Positions 19,490-28,313 of a stretch of 62,192 nucleotides of DNA are shown in pieces (positions within the stretch are counted from its first letter, which is position 1; each line of letters starts with the position of its first letter). Both the position numbers and the translations under genes were made by a program. Source of the DNA: Desulfobacula sp. (GTDB lineage Bacteria; Desulfobacterota; Desulfobacteria; Desulfobacterales; Desulfobacteraceae); assembly GCA_013792075.1 (NCBI GenBank), contig VMSR01000221.1:1-62192 (forward strand), given 5' to 3'. The notes beneath the pieces were generated by a model. The model was not told the origin of the DNA and did no database searches. It was given only the letters and a program-made list of their open reading frames with translations.

Positions 19490-21391
19490 ATGGCGCTAAA
19501 AAACGTTTTTGAAAAAATAAAGCAGTCCAGTCACCTTCCCCAGATTCCCCAGGTGATGCTGACGCTTGTTAAGGCCTGCGGAAATGATCGGTCAAACAGT
19601 GAAGAGTTGACCCGGATCATTTCCGCGGACCCCTCCCTTTCCTCAAAACTGCTCCAGATTATCAGCTCTCCCTATGTGAATCTGCCCAAGGAAGTCAGCA
19701 CTATCAAGACAGCAGTGGTATACCTGGGACTGGATACCATTCGAAACATTGCTATCAGCTCTTCGGCCATGCACTTTTTCAGCCTGCCCGGAAACCTGCC
19801 TGATTTTGATATTATACGCTTCTGGTATCATTCGTATAAGTGCGGCATCATTGCCAGAAAAATTGCCCTTGAAAATAAGAATTGCGACCCGGACGAATTC
19901 TTTCTGGCAGGACTTCTCCACGACATTGGCCGGCTGACGTTAATGCAGACCTTTCCAGGGGAGTACCAGGTCATATTAGAGAGGGCTGTATCTGAAGAAC
20001 AGATGGCCCGTGCGGAAATGGATGTCTTTGGTACGGATACGCCCCAGGTGTCTGCCTGGCTCTTTGGCCAGTGGAACCTGAATCCCCTGACCACGGATGC
20101 CGTGTTGTTTATCAATGAGCCCATTGACAAAATTGGGGAGGAACTCTCCCACGTCAAAACCCTATATATTGCCAATCTTCTTTCAGGCCCGGAGCCCATG
20201 GAAAGTATTTCTTGTCTTTTGCCCCTTACGGATATCCCTGAAATCCGAATGGGACAGATCGCAGCAGAGGCCGAGGAAGAGGTCGTCCAAATGGCCAAAA
20301 GCCTGGGGATTAAACTTCAGGCACTGCACGACGGGTCCGCTGACCGGGCCATTGCACTGGAAATGAAGGATTTGTCCCTCTTTTACGGTACACTCCAGAA
20401 CCTGCTGGGCGCAAAGGATGTTCCCTCTGTATTGGAGATTGTCCAAACCGGGCTGAAAATAGTTTTTAATGTGCCCCGGGTTTTTTTCTTCCTTTTGGAT
20501 GATAAAAAAAAATTATTGTCAGGAGATTGCGGACGGGAGGATAAAAACCATAAAATCGTCAGCCGTCTTGCAATTCCCATGTCCAACCGCTCAAGCCTGT
20601 TGGTCAAATCCCTGACAACGGGTACCGTCCAGGGCTGTTTTCAATCTTCCAAAGATATCCAGTTGGCAATTTCAGACACCCGGATCATCCGCCTTCTGGA
20701 AACAGGGGGAATGTATTGCATTCCCATAGCTTCCAGGGGAAAGGGAATCGGGGTTATGGCCCTTGGGGTTGACCGGGACCTTTTCGCCAATCTGAACCGG
20801 AACAGGGGACTGCTGACGCTTTTTTCCAGGCAGGCAGGGATGTGTATTCAGAATATCCAGTTTCACAGGGAATATGCACTTGATATCAATGAGAAAAAGA
20901 TGGAAGCCTATGCAACCCTGACCGACAAAGTGATCCATGAAATAAACAACCCCATCGCCATCATTAAAAGTTATCTGGAAACCCTGAGCCTGAAATTACC
21001 TGCAAAACATCCGGCCCAGGAAGAATTGTCAGTTGTCGGGGAAGAGGTCTCCCGAGTTTCGCTCTTGATTGACGGATTGTCCAGTTTTTCAAGACCCAAA
21101 ATCGGCGGATTGGAGTTCATTGATATTAACCGGCTCTGCACGGGAATTCTTGACCTTCTGAAAAAGTCGATTCTTCTGCCCCGGCAGATTCAATCAAGCC
21201 TTCATACTGATCCTGCAATTCCAGAGATTAAAACCGATACAAACGGATTAAAGCAGGTGGTTATTAATTTGGTTAAAAATGCAGCAGAAGCCATGGAGAG
21301 CGGTGGTAACATTGATATTTGGACGCGGTTTCTGCCGGGGTCGGACAAAATTTTGATCGATGAAAAAAAAAAGACTGCCCGGCAGCATTGA
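19490..21391 (+). CDS. HDOD-GAF-histidine kinase, N-terminal and main part (frameshifted)
   Basis: A 633-codon frame. It opens with an HDOD domain (about 10-215; HLPQIPQVMLTLVKACGNDR and the degenerate HD remnant AGLLHDIGRLTL), followed by a GAF-like domain (about 290-450) and a histidine kinase (His in LTDKVIHEINNPIAII, N-box VINLVKNAAEAM). The frame ends just before the ATP-binding G boxes, which continue one frame over at 21360-21617. The switch falls at a run of ten A (21363-21372), and with nine A the two parts would be one kinase of about 708 residues. HDOD kinases serve in signalling and motility control. It heads an operon with an MshEN-type protein and an FlhG-like ATPase. The start has a poor ribosome site. 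Confidence 0.82.
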   Translation: MALKNVFEKIKQSSHLPQIPQVMLTLVKACGNDRSNSEELTRIISADPSLSSKLLQIISSPYVNLPKEVSTIKTAVVYLGLDTIRNIAISSSAMHFFSLPGNLPDFDIIRFWYHSYKCGIIARKIALENKNCDPDEFFLAGLLHDIGRLTLMQTFPGEYQVILERAVSEEQMARAEMDVFGTDTPQVSAWLFGQWNLNPLTTDAVLFINEPIDKIGEELSHVKTLYIANLLSGPEPMESISCLLPLTDIPEIRMGQIAAEAEEEVVQMAKSLGIKLQALHDGSADRAIALEMKDLSLFYGTLQNLLGAKDVPSVLEIVQTGLKIVFNVPRVFFFLLDDKKKLLSGDCGREDKNHKIVSRLAIPMSNRSSLLVKSLTTGTVQGCFQSSKDIQLAISDTRIIRLLETGGMYCIPIASRGKGIGVMALGVDRDLFANLNRNRGLLTLFSRQAGMCIQNIQFHREYALDINEKKMEAYATLTDKVIHEINNPIAIIKSYLETLSLKLPAKHPAQEELSVVGEEVSRVSLLIDGLSSFSRPKIGGLEFIDINRLCTGILDLLKKSILLPRQIQSSLHTDPAIPEIKTDTNGLKQVVINLVKNAAEAMESGGNIDIWTRFLPGSDKILIDEKKKTARQH

Positions 21392-21617
21392 GATCTGTAT
21401 CAGGGACAACGGGCCCGGTATTCGCCCAGAGATAAGGGAAAAATTGTTTGAACCCTACAATAGCACAAAAACAGGGAAAAATTCCGGCCTGGGCCTGGCA
21501 ATTGTCCATACCATCGTCAAGGAACTCAACGGCCAGATTACCTGTGACAGCGAAATCGGCCGGGGCACCTGTTTTTCGGTTTATCTGCCAGTCACCTCCA
21601 ACCGGTCTGCTGTGTAA
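21360..21617 (+). CDS. C-terminal ATPase part of the HDOD-GAF kinase (after frameshift)
   Basis: This frame carries the missing half of the HATPase domain: IRDNGPGI (G1 box), KLFEPYNSTKTGKNSGLGLAIV (F and G2 boxes) and the closing RGTCFSVYLPV. It is in the +1 frame relative to the upstream part and overlaps it at the 10-A run. The ATG at 21360 has no independent ribosome site, so it is probably made only as part of the full kinase, through slippage, or is split by mutation or sequencing error. Confidence 0.78.
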   Translation: MKKKRLPGSIEICIRDNGPGIRPEIREKLFEPYNSTKTGKNSGLGLAIVHTIVKELNGQITCDSEIGRGTCFSVYLPVTSNRSAV

Positions 21618-21622
21618 GTTAT

Positions 21623-22582
21623 ATGGAAACCTGCGGGCAAAATAATCGGAAAACAGGGGAACTGATGGTGGAGGAAGGGCTGGTGAGTCCGGCAGACATC
21701 GAACAGGTTCTTGTTATCCAGGAAAAAAACAGATCTTCCCTGAACCGGAATAAAAGTCAGTTTTTTGGCATGATCCTTTGTGATTTGAATCTGATCACCC
21801 CCACGGACAATTATTGTGTCCTGAAAAAATATAAAAAACTTATCGGTCTCCAGGATTTTTTGATCCAGAAAAAAATTTTGTCCCGACCTGTGGTTGAAAA
21901 AACCCAGACCCGGTCCATCGAGCTGAATATACCGTTTATAAGTCTTCTTTTGGAGGACCGGCTTATCCCCAAGACCTTGCTTGCGCAACTTGTGTTTGAC
22001 CTGTTTTATATCCCCTTTAGATCCATCAGCGATATTGTCTTTGACGCGGATACCCGACCCGGGCTTTCCTTTGTCATAAAAAAAGCCCAGGCCCGGGAAC
22101 ACAAGGTCATCCCACTGGTTCTTAAGGAGAATACCCTTGTGTGCGGGATTACGGATCCGGAGAATCTTATTTTTATCCGGGAGGTGAACCACCAATTTCC
22201 CCAGTACCGGTTTAAGCCTTTGATTATCCCTTTTTCCGGATTTATCTGGTTTTATAAAATGCTCTATGAGGAGGCCTGGAATCCGGGAAAGGTAACGGAT
22301 AAATCCGTTGACCTGTCCCTGTTGTTAAAGTTTTCTGTCAGCATCTCTAATCCAGAAAGTCAAAAGGATGACATCCTCTCCTTGTACAAGCGCTATGAAC
22401 TGGTGAGGAGCCTTGCCGGTTCTCCGGTAAAGAAAGACAGAGCCAAGATGTTTCAGGCCTTTGTGGCCGAACACCATGAAAAATTAACCCGGGAATACCA
22501 GTGTAGCACCATTGTGTTTTCATTGAAAAATGAGCGAACCCAGGTGCGGATTATGGCATTTCCCAACGAGCAGAAAGACTGA
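21623..22582 (+). CDS. MshEN/GspE-N-like domain protein
   Basis: A 319-residue protein that begins with an MshEN-type repeat (KTGELMVEEGLVSPADIEQV) and a weaker second one (FFGMILCDLNLITPTDNY), then a second GspE-N-like region (about 85-220; IPLVLKENTLVCGITDPENL). In pilus and secretion ATPases these regions bind c-di-GMP or assembly partners, but here no ATPase domain follows. The C-terminal 100 residues are not recognised. It starts 5 nt after the kinase stop, and the FlhG-like gene follows 2 nt after its own stop, so the three are one operon. Confidence 0.72.
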   Translation: METCGQNNRKTGELMVEEGLVSPADIEQVLVIQEKNRSSLNRNKSQFFGMILCDLNLITPTDNYCVLKKYKKLIGLQDFLIQKKILSRPVVEKTQTRSIELNIPFISLLLEDRLIPKTLLAQLVFDLFYIPFRSISDIVFDADTRPGLSFVIKKAQAREHKVIPLVLKENTLVCGITDPENLIFIREVNHQFPQYRFKPLIIPFSGFIWFYKMLYEEAWNPGKVTDKSVDLSLLLKFSVSISNPESQKDDILSLYKRYELVRSLAGSPVKKDRAKMFQAFVAEHHEKLTREYQCSTIVFSLKNERTQVRIMAFPNEQKD

Positions 22583-22584
22583 CC

Positions 22585-23691
22585 ATGGCAAAAATTATCA
22601 CCATTGCAAGCGGAAAAGGCGGAGTGGGAAAGACCAGTATCAGTCTGAATCTGTCCCTGTCCCTGGCAGCTCAGGGACATCGGGTCTGTCTCTTTGATGG
22701 GGACCTCGGACTTGCCAATGTCAATATTCTTACCAGACTTTTCCCCGACCACGGGCTTGAAGAGGTTATCAGCGGGGAATATACCCTTGGAGATATCATG
22801 ATTAAAAATTTCCAGGGCATTGATATCATTCCCGGCAGTTCAGGGGTTGAAAAGATCGCAGACCTTGGGCCGGAAGAATCCAAACGGCTCATCACTTCTT
22901 TTCTTGGGCTTTCGGCCTATGATTATTTCATTCTGGATACGTCTGCAGGCATCTCCTCCCAGGTTTTGTCCTTTTGCCGGGCTTCCCATGAGATGATCCT
23001 GGTTGCTACCCCGGAACCCACTTCCCTCACAGATGCCTATTCCCTCTTAAAGGTTTTGTCCCGGTACAAGGGCCTTCCCCGGGTGAGGGTGGTGATCAAC
23101 CATGTGAAAACAGCCGCTGCCGCCAAAAAAGCCTATGCCAGACTCAAGGAGACGGTCCACAAATTTCTCTCCATAAAGATTTCTCCCCTGGGAATCGTGG
23201 CCGAGGATCCAAAGGTTTCCATTGCCGTGGTCTCCCAGGTTCCTTTTTACATGCTGTTTCCGGATACCGATGCTTCCAGATGTATCCGTGCCATTGCCCA
23301 GAAACTTTCCCAAGATCCGAAAAACAAAGAAGATCTGCCCGTGGAATTGTTCTGGGACCAGTGCCTGCAATTTCTTTCCCTTCAAAAGCAGATGGATCAC
23401 GACCACAGGAGAAAGGGGAGAAAAGGTGTTGCCGGGAAGCGTTCTGACCCGGACCAGACCATGGGGTTAACCAGCGCCAGCCAGGCGGATCTTCAGAAGA
23501 AACTTGCTGGAATTGAAGATAAAATTTCCCTGCTCCTCGATGAGGTTGGCCAGATAAAGACGCTTCTCAAGGAAAACACTTTTCAAGCGGATAAAAAGGA
23601 GGAAGCCGCTCCCATGTCCCAAAGGATGAAACCGCCAGCCCCCGGGTTGATTCCCCTTGATTTTGAATCCTGGGAACAAAAGCAGGTATAG
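22585..23691 (+). CDS. MinD/FlhG-like P-loop ATPase
   Basis: A 368-residue ParA/MinD-family ATPase. The deviant Walker A motif is GKGGVGKTSIS with the signature lysine, followed by LFDGDLGLANVNI (switch I) and YDYFILDTSAGIS (Walker B region), close to FlhG/FleN. FlhG sets flagellum number and place with FlhF; no flagellar genes are in view, so it may instead place another polar machine such as pili. Residues beyond 270 form a charged tail with a possible coiled coil (LQKKLAGIEDKISLLLDEVG), and no MinD-type amphipathic end is obvious. It is the third gene of the HDOD-kinase operon. Confidence 0.82.
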   Translation: MAKIITIASGKGGVGKTSISLNLSLSLAAQGHRVCLFDGDLGLANVNILTRLFPDHGLEEVISGEYTLGDIMIKNFQGIDIIPGSSGVEKIADLGPEESKRLITSFLGLSAYDYFILDTSAGISSQVLSFCRASHEMILVATPEPTSLTDAYSLLKVLSRYKGLPRVRVVINHVKTAAAAKKAYARLKETVHKFLSIKISPLGIVAEDPKVSIAVVSQVPFYMLFPDTDASRCIRAIAQKLSQDPKNKEDLPVELFWDQCLQFLSLQKQMDHDHRRKGRKGVAGKRSDPDQTMGLTSASQADLQKKLAGIEDKISLLLDEVGQIKTLLKENTFQADKKEEAAPMSQRMKPPAPGLIPLDFESWEQKQV

Positions 23692-23697
23692 TATTTT

Positions 23698-24156
23698 TTA
23701 CAGATACCTGGGGCGGGTTTTGGCTTTTTCGTAAAAGTCTTCTATTCCGGTTTCTTTGATCTTTTGGTTGATCATTACCCACCCTTTATACAGACCCGCA
23801 TCAAAATTGGTTCTGTCACAGGGAAACAGATCACATTGAAAGCAAAAATCAACCTGTTTTTCCTGGTGACAGGCTCGGACCCCGCAGTTTTTAAACAATT
23901 TGCATTGCTCGTTGCGACAGCCGTTGCAGTTTTCTGCAGCAAAATAATCCAGCATCTCCTTGAAATCAGAATATTTTTTAAAAACGGGCTCATCCAGCAG
24001 GGTTTCAAATCGCTTGGCATTGATATGGAAATTTCCCAGTTTTTCTTTGAGTTTCACAGCGTAATGACGGATATCGCCCGCCACATGGGCAAAACATTTT
24101 TCGCAGTCCAGGCCGCAGGGGGCAAGTGATGCCGTAATTTTTTCGGTCAAGGTCAT
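23698..24156 (-). CDS. Cysteine-rich DUF3795-type protein
   Basis: A 152-residue protein with the DUF3795 cysteine pattern: CGLDCEKC near the N-terminus, CNGCRNEQCKLFKNCGVRAC in the middle, then CFQCDLFPC. These twelve or so cysteines probably bind metal or Fe-S clusters. The family is common in anaerobes and has no settled function. A ribosome site (AAGGAGA) lies before the ATG. It converges with the FlhG-like gene (6 nt between stops). Confidence 0.8.
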   Translation of the reverse strand: MTLTEKITASLAPCGLDCEKCFAHVAGDIRHYAVKLKEKLGNFHINAKRFETLLDEPVFKKYSDFKEMLDYFAAENCNGCRNEQCKLFKNCGVRACHQEKQVDFCFQCDLFPCDRTNFDAGLYKGWVMINQKIKETGIEDFYEKAKTRPRYL

Positions 24157-24275
24157 AGCAGGTCTCCTTTATAAATTACAGTGGAGTATAACGGTTGCAT
24201 TGCCGAAAAAAAAGTGGCATAAACGAAATTTTAAGGGGTGATATCGACAATTGTTTGTTTTTTAAGGAATACCCA

Positions 24276-25271
24276 ATGATAAGCCTAACCATTCTCGGGC
24301 TTTATAATTCCATGGCCACCACCATTTTTGGACCCATGGATATCTTGAACCAGGCAGGAAGGCTCTGGAACCGTGTGGAAAAGTCCCCCCAAACGCCTTT
24401 TTTTGATGTCACCGTCGCTTCTCCAGACGGGAAAGCCATCAAGTGCACAAATAATGTACAAGTCCTTCCCCATTGCAGCATTGCGGCAATTGCCAAAACA
24501 GATTTGATTGTTATTGCTTCGGCCACCCATATCGACCGAATCCTCCAAAAAAACCCTGAGCTGATTCCCTGGATTCTCAGACACTACCACCAGGGTGCCC
24601 AGGTGGCCAGTATCTGCACAGGGGTTTTTTTACTGGCTGAAACCGGTCTGCTGGACGGGAAATCCGCCACCCTTCACTGGGGGTTTACCCAAATGTTTGG
24701 CAAAAGATATCCCCGGGTAAAGCTGGAACCGGATAAAATGTTCATTGACCAGGGACGCCTCTATTGCTCGGCAGGCGTGAATGCCGGTATGGACTTATCC
24801 CTCTATCTTGTGGAAAAATTTTGCGGCCGGCCGGCTGCCCTCGCATCTGCCAAGACCATGGTTCTGGATCTGGGGAGAGACAGACAGACTCCTTATGGCC
24901 GCTTTCTTGGCCCAAAGGACCATGGAGATGCTTTGGCCCTAAAGGCCCAGAAATGGATAGAGCAGCATCACACCCACGCCATTGATTACGAACGGCTGGC
25001 AGATGATTTGGGTATGAGTCGCAGGTCTTTGGAACGCCGGTTCAAACAGGCCACGGGTGTCACTCCTTTGGGATATCTGCAGCAATTGCGGGTGGAAACC
25101 GCCAAAATGCTTCTGGAGGAAGGCGGCCAGACCTTCAACGAAATCACCTACCAGGTTGGGTATGAGGATATCTCTTTTTTCAGGAAAATCTTTGTCCGGC
25201 TGACGGGTCTGCGCCCAAAAGAATATCAGCAGCGATTTGCCGGGTATTGTGTTAAATCCGGGTTGGAATGA
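24276..25271 (+). CDS. GlxA-type transcriptional regulator (DJ-1/PfpI plus AraC)
   Basis: A 331-residue regulator. Residues 1 to about 190 form a DJ-1/PfpI domain, with the nucleophile-elbow-like VASICTGVFLLAETGLLDG that still has its cysteine. The C-terminal 100 residues are an AraC helix-turn-helix pair (YERLADDLGMSRRSLERRFK and ITYQVGYEDISFFRKIFV). GlxA-type proteins sense small metabolites, often amino acids or betaines. The start at 24276 is set by AAGGA 7-8 nt upstream; an ATG at 24195 adds an unlikely extension. No obvious target lies beside it. Confidence 0.88.
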   Translation: MISLTILGLYNSMATTIFGPMDILNQAGRLWNRVEKSPQTPFFDVTVASPDGKAIKCTNNVQVLPHCSIAAIAKTDLIVIASATHIDRILQKNPELIPWILRHYHQGAQVASICTGVFLLAETGLLDGKSATLHWGFTQMFGKRYPRVKLEPDKMFIDQGRLYCSAGVNAGMDLSLYLVEKFCGRPAALASAKTMVLDLGRDRQTPYGRFLGPKDHGDALALKAQKWIEQHHTHAIDYERLADDLGMSRRSLERRFKQATGVTPLGYLQQLRVETAKMLLEEGGQTFNEITYQVGYEDISFFRKIFVRLTGLRPKEYQQRFAGYCVKSGLE

Positions 25272-25291
25272 TCAGGTGGAATTGACGACCA

Positions 25292-26119
25292 TTATTCCCT
25301 GAGATTATACCCGCTCTCTGTTCCAAGGATAATTTTTTCAAGGCTTTCCCGGCAATCGTCCAAAAAATCCCGGAATTCATTTTGGGAGGAGGTCTCTTCG
25401 GAAAGCATAAACTGAAAATTTTGAAGCATGTTCAAGCTGGACCTGCCCCGGGTACAAATTTTTCTGATAAAGCTCGTCTTCTCAGGGCTTTCCTGCATCA
25501 AAGAAATGATGCCCATGCATTTGTTGTGTATGGTATCCATAAAATCCATACACTGTTTTGAAATTTGGGCCATGGCATGGTCATCGGAATTTACACAGGC
25601 CTGTTCCATTTGACGGATATAGTCTAAAATTTCGTTGAAGAAACGTTGGTAATTAATAAAAAATTGACAAAAGAAGTCTATATCTTTTTTTGAAACGTTT
25701 TGGCCATGTAAATACGCCTCTACCTTTGGCCAGTTTTCAACAACCTCTATCAACTCATCAAATATTTTTTTTCGAAGATCATCATCCATTTTTGAAACAT
25801 ATGCGGTTGTCTGGATTTTGGATAGATTCTGGCCTTGTGTCAAGACGCCTGAAACAATCAGAAACGGTATGTTCTGGGTGCGCTTGTTTTTTTTAACCGC
25901 TTCAAATACCTCATGGCCACTGATGAGTGGCATATTGATGTCGCAAAGGATGCCGGCAAACCGGTTCGGGTATTTTTCTATGGTGTCCAAAAACACCCGG
26001 GGATCTGAATAAGCGTCAATGGAATAGTTGCTGCTCCTGAACATCCTTTTATAGGCTTTCAGCCACTGAAATTCATCGTCAATTACGGCGATAACAGGTT
26101 TTCCATCTGTGGGTTCCAT
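25292..26119 (-). CDS. Response regulator with an unassigned helical output region
   Basis: A 275-residue protein with a receiver domain at 8-125: acidic pair in VIDDEF, phospho-acceptor Asp60 in GILCDINMP, Ser90 in LIVSG and Lys110 in YVSKM. The rest (130-275) is predicted helical with several aromatic residues and no DNA-binding or GGDEF motif. It might be a phosphotransfer-like or partner-binding bundle. It converges with the GlxA-type gene. The partner kinase is unknown. The 26120-26358 stretch upstream holds no gene I can support. Confidence 0.78.
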   Translation of the reverse strand: MEPTDGKPVIAVIDDEFQWLKAYKRMFRSSNYSIDAYSDPRVFLDTIEKYPNRFAGILCDINMPLISGHEVFEAVKKNKRTQNIPFLIVSGVLTQGQNLSKIQTTAYVSKMDDDLRKKIFDELIEVVENWPKVEAYLHGQNVSKKDIDFFCQFFINYQRFFNEILDYIRQMEQACVNSDDHAMAQISKQCMDFMDTIHNKCMGIISLMQESPEKTSFIRKICTRGRSSLNMLQNFQFMLSEETSSQNEFRDFLDDCRESLEKIILGTESGYNLRE

Positions 26120-26358
26120 TGAATTACACCTCTGTTTTTTTTAAAGTCATGTCCATTGTATTTTCCGACCAACCGGAAAGACGCAATCTTGTTATTGATA
26201 CGGGTTGCGCCGTTGTATCTATATGAACATGGATAGTGGTATATGGCCATGAGAAAAGATACAATTGCCCAATTGAATCAATACCCACGCCCATATGAAT
26301 ATCTTTTTTTAACTATTTTCGCAACTTAATTTACCGTTTTGTTTTGGGGAGCGTCTCC

Positions 26359-27525
26359 CTATGGCAGGTTTAATATTTTCATACAGGCGTCAAGTTCTGC
26401 CCTGTTCCCCGTATGTTTTCCCCTGTCATCGGAAAGTTTTACCGTGTGTTGCCAGGGCCTTTCCCGACTGATCCGGCACCGGGAGAGCTTGATGACCATG
26501 TTCAGGGGGGTCACCCCCACATCATTGGTGAGATTTGTGCCGATCCCATAGGCATCCCGGATTTTTCCTGTGCATTCGGCGTGAATGGCAAGGGCCTTCT
26601 CAATATCAAGGCCGTCGGAGAAGATAATGGTTTTGGCGGCAGGGTCGATATGAAGCGCTTCATAATGGCGGACAAGTTTTTTTACAAAGACAATGGGGTC
26701 CCCTGAATCCTGGCGAACCCCGTCAAAGAGTTTGGCCGTAAAGGTATCAAAGGAGGATAAAAACACATCCGTGGTATAGGTATCGGCCAGGGCAATGCCA
26801 AGGTCGCCTTTAAAAACCCGGACCCAGGCCTCCTGGGCAAGGGTATTGGCCATCCGGTATCCGGCTGCCACGGCATGGAACATGAACCATTCATGGGCAA
26901 GGGTCCCCACGGGGGTAAGGTTGAATTCTCTGGCAAAATGGACATTGCTGGTTCCCATGAGGGTGTGGTTGGAATGGCTTAAGATATCGGTGAGCAGCAT
27001 TTCATGGACGGCCGATGAGAATCTCCGTCTGGTGCCGAAGTCTGCAAACCTAATTTTGTTTTCGGCCATTACAGCGGCCTTGTTCCGGTTTACAGCCTTT
27101 ATTTGTTCACGGGAAAGGGTGGCCGGTGCTGTCATGGAAAAAAAAGTCTCGCTGATGATGGCCATCAACGGGACCTCCCAGAGAATGGTTCTATACCAGG
27201 GACCTTTTATGGTTAAAAAAAAAGTGTCCTTCTCTTGTCCGAGGACCACCTCGTCCGGGTTGAAGGTATAGGATTCCAGGTAATCCAGATAAACAGGCGT
27301 GAAAAAACGGCAGGTATTTTCAAGGTAGGCCTTCTGATCCTTTGACAATGACAGCCTTGCCATTTGTTCAATCTCTTGCCGGACCCTTTGGGCAAATCCT
27401 TCGGGAAAAGAGGCGGTCCCCCTGCTGGTAAATTCATACTCTGCCTGGGCCCGGGGATACAGCATGTGGACGGCCTGCTGCATGGTGAATTTATACAGGT
27501 CGTTGTCGAGAAGGCTTTGGATCAT
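26359..27525 (-). CDS. pncB: Nicotinate phosphoribosyltransferase
   Basis: A 388-residue enzyme that makes nicotinate mononucleotide from nicotinate and PRPP with ATP, the first step of the Preiss-Handler NAD salvage route. Family marks are LLDNDLYKFTMQQAVHMLYP at the N-terminus, DFGTRRRFS, MGTSNVHFAREF, AHEWFMFHA and IIFSDGLDIEKAL. The length is normal for the short bacterial form. A weak AAGGA lies 13 nt before the ATG. The next gene upstream, of unknown function, is 85 nt away on the same strand. Confidence 0.94.
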   Translation of the reverse strand: MIQSLLDNDLYKFTMQQAVHMLYPRAQAEYEFTSRGTASFPEGFAQRVRQEIEQMARLSLSKDQKAYLENTCRFFTPVYLDYLESYTFNPDEVVLGQEKDTFFLTIKGPWYRTILWEVPLMAIISETFFSMTAPATLSREQIKAVNRNKAAVMAENKIRFADFGTRRRFSSAVHEMLLTDILSHSNHTLMGTSNVHFAREFNLTPVGTLAHEWFMFHAVAAGYRMANTLAQEAWVRVFKGDLGIALADTYTTDVFLSSFDTFTAKLFDGVRQDSGDPIVFVKKLVRHYEALHIDPAAKTIIFSDGLDIEKALAIHAECTGKIRDAYGIGTNLTNDVGVTPLNMVIKLSRCRISRERPWQHTVKLSDDRGKHTGNRAELDACMKILNLP

Positions 27526-27610
27526 AGGAAGAAAGGCTTTCCTTGGATACAGGTCCGGGCCGCCCTATAAAAGGGGCAAAGAACCCGGATCGGCATCCTT
27601 GGAAAGAAGA

Positions 27611-28159
27611 TTATTTGAAAGATCTTTCAAACAGATCTTCCATGGCGTTTTTGGCGTCTTCGGTCAGGTTTCGGGTGCCTGTTCCGGCAAAGGTTTTGTG
27701 GGAGATCACCGGGGTGACCAGCTGCCAGGAATTTTCGATCCAGGAAAACCATGCCTTGCGATCCTGTTCATAGACAAAGATGGGACGGTTAAATAGTTTT
27801 CCAAGCTCTACTCCCCATCCGGTGCCCCCTTTGACGGTTTTGTCCGGGAGTATCCAGCCGATGACAAAAATCTGGTATCCGTTGTTGATCATGTGAAAAA
27901 TAGATTGGATCACCTTGCGGATTTTATTGACCCGGGAAAAAGATCTGCCCATGCGGGCGGAAACAATATCCATACTGATATCTCCTTTTATCAGATCTTC
28001 TTCGGTGAGCATTCTGACGCCGATGTTCCGTTCAAGGTTGTGGCCCTCGAAGGAAAAATTCACTTCCTTCATGCCGTATTTTTCCGCCAGCTTGCCAAAT
28101 TCTGCTTCCGCGCCTCTGTGGCCGCCACCATAGAAAATAGTTTGGGATGCATCACTCAT
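27611..28159 (-). CDS. Hypothetical Rossmann-like protein (possible SLOG relative)
   Basis: A 182-residue protein that I cannot place firmly. It begins with a glycine-rich FYGGGHRGAEAEFGKLAEKY like the nucleotide-binding start of SLOG/YpsA-type proteins, and has a second loop IGWILPDKTVKGGTGWGVEL with a GGTGWG motif that recalls the PGGxGT motif of LOG proteins. A conserved-looking FAGTGTRNLTEDAKNAM ends it. If the fold is right, it may bind a nucleotide ligand. It lies upstream of pncB on the same strand, so a link to nucleotide or NAD metabolism is conceivable but not shown. Confidence 0.6.
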   Translation of the reverse strand: MSDASQTIFYGGGHRGAEAEFGKLAEKYGMKEVNFSFEGHNLERNIGVRMLTEEDLIKGDISMDIVSARMGRSFSRVNKIRKVIQSIFHMINNGYQIFVIGWILPDKTVKGGTGWGVELGKLFNRPIFVYEQDRKAWFSWIENSWQLVTPVISHKTFAGTGTRNLTEDAKNAMEDLFERSFK

Positions 28160-28313
28160 AGTCTGTTCACTCCTTAGGTTTTGTCTTTTAAGAAAACATT
28201 ATATTGTGCATCAATGCAAAAGAAAATTAGTGTATCATATAAAAAACGAAAAAATTAATCAATAAAGAACTGATGTCAACCCAGGGCCAACGCAAACAGG
28301 GAATGCTGAAAAA

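Noticed and set aside
26160-26215. Sequence recalling a c-di-GMP-I riboswitch (GGAAAGACGCAA)
   Set aside because: The order and spacing of the conserved GCAAACC and GAAA loop parts do not fit on either strand.
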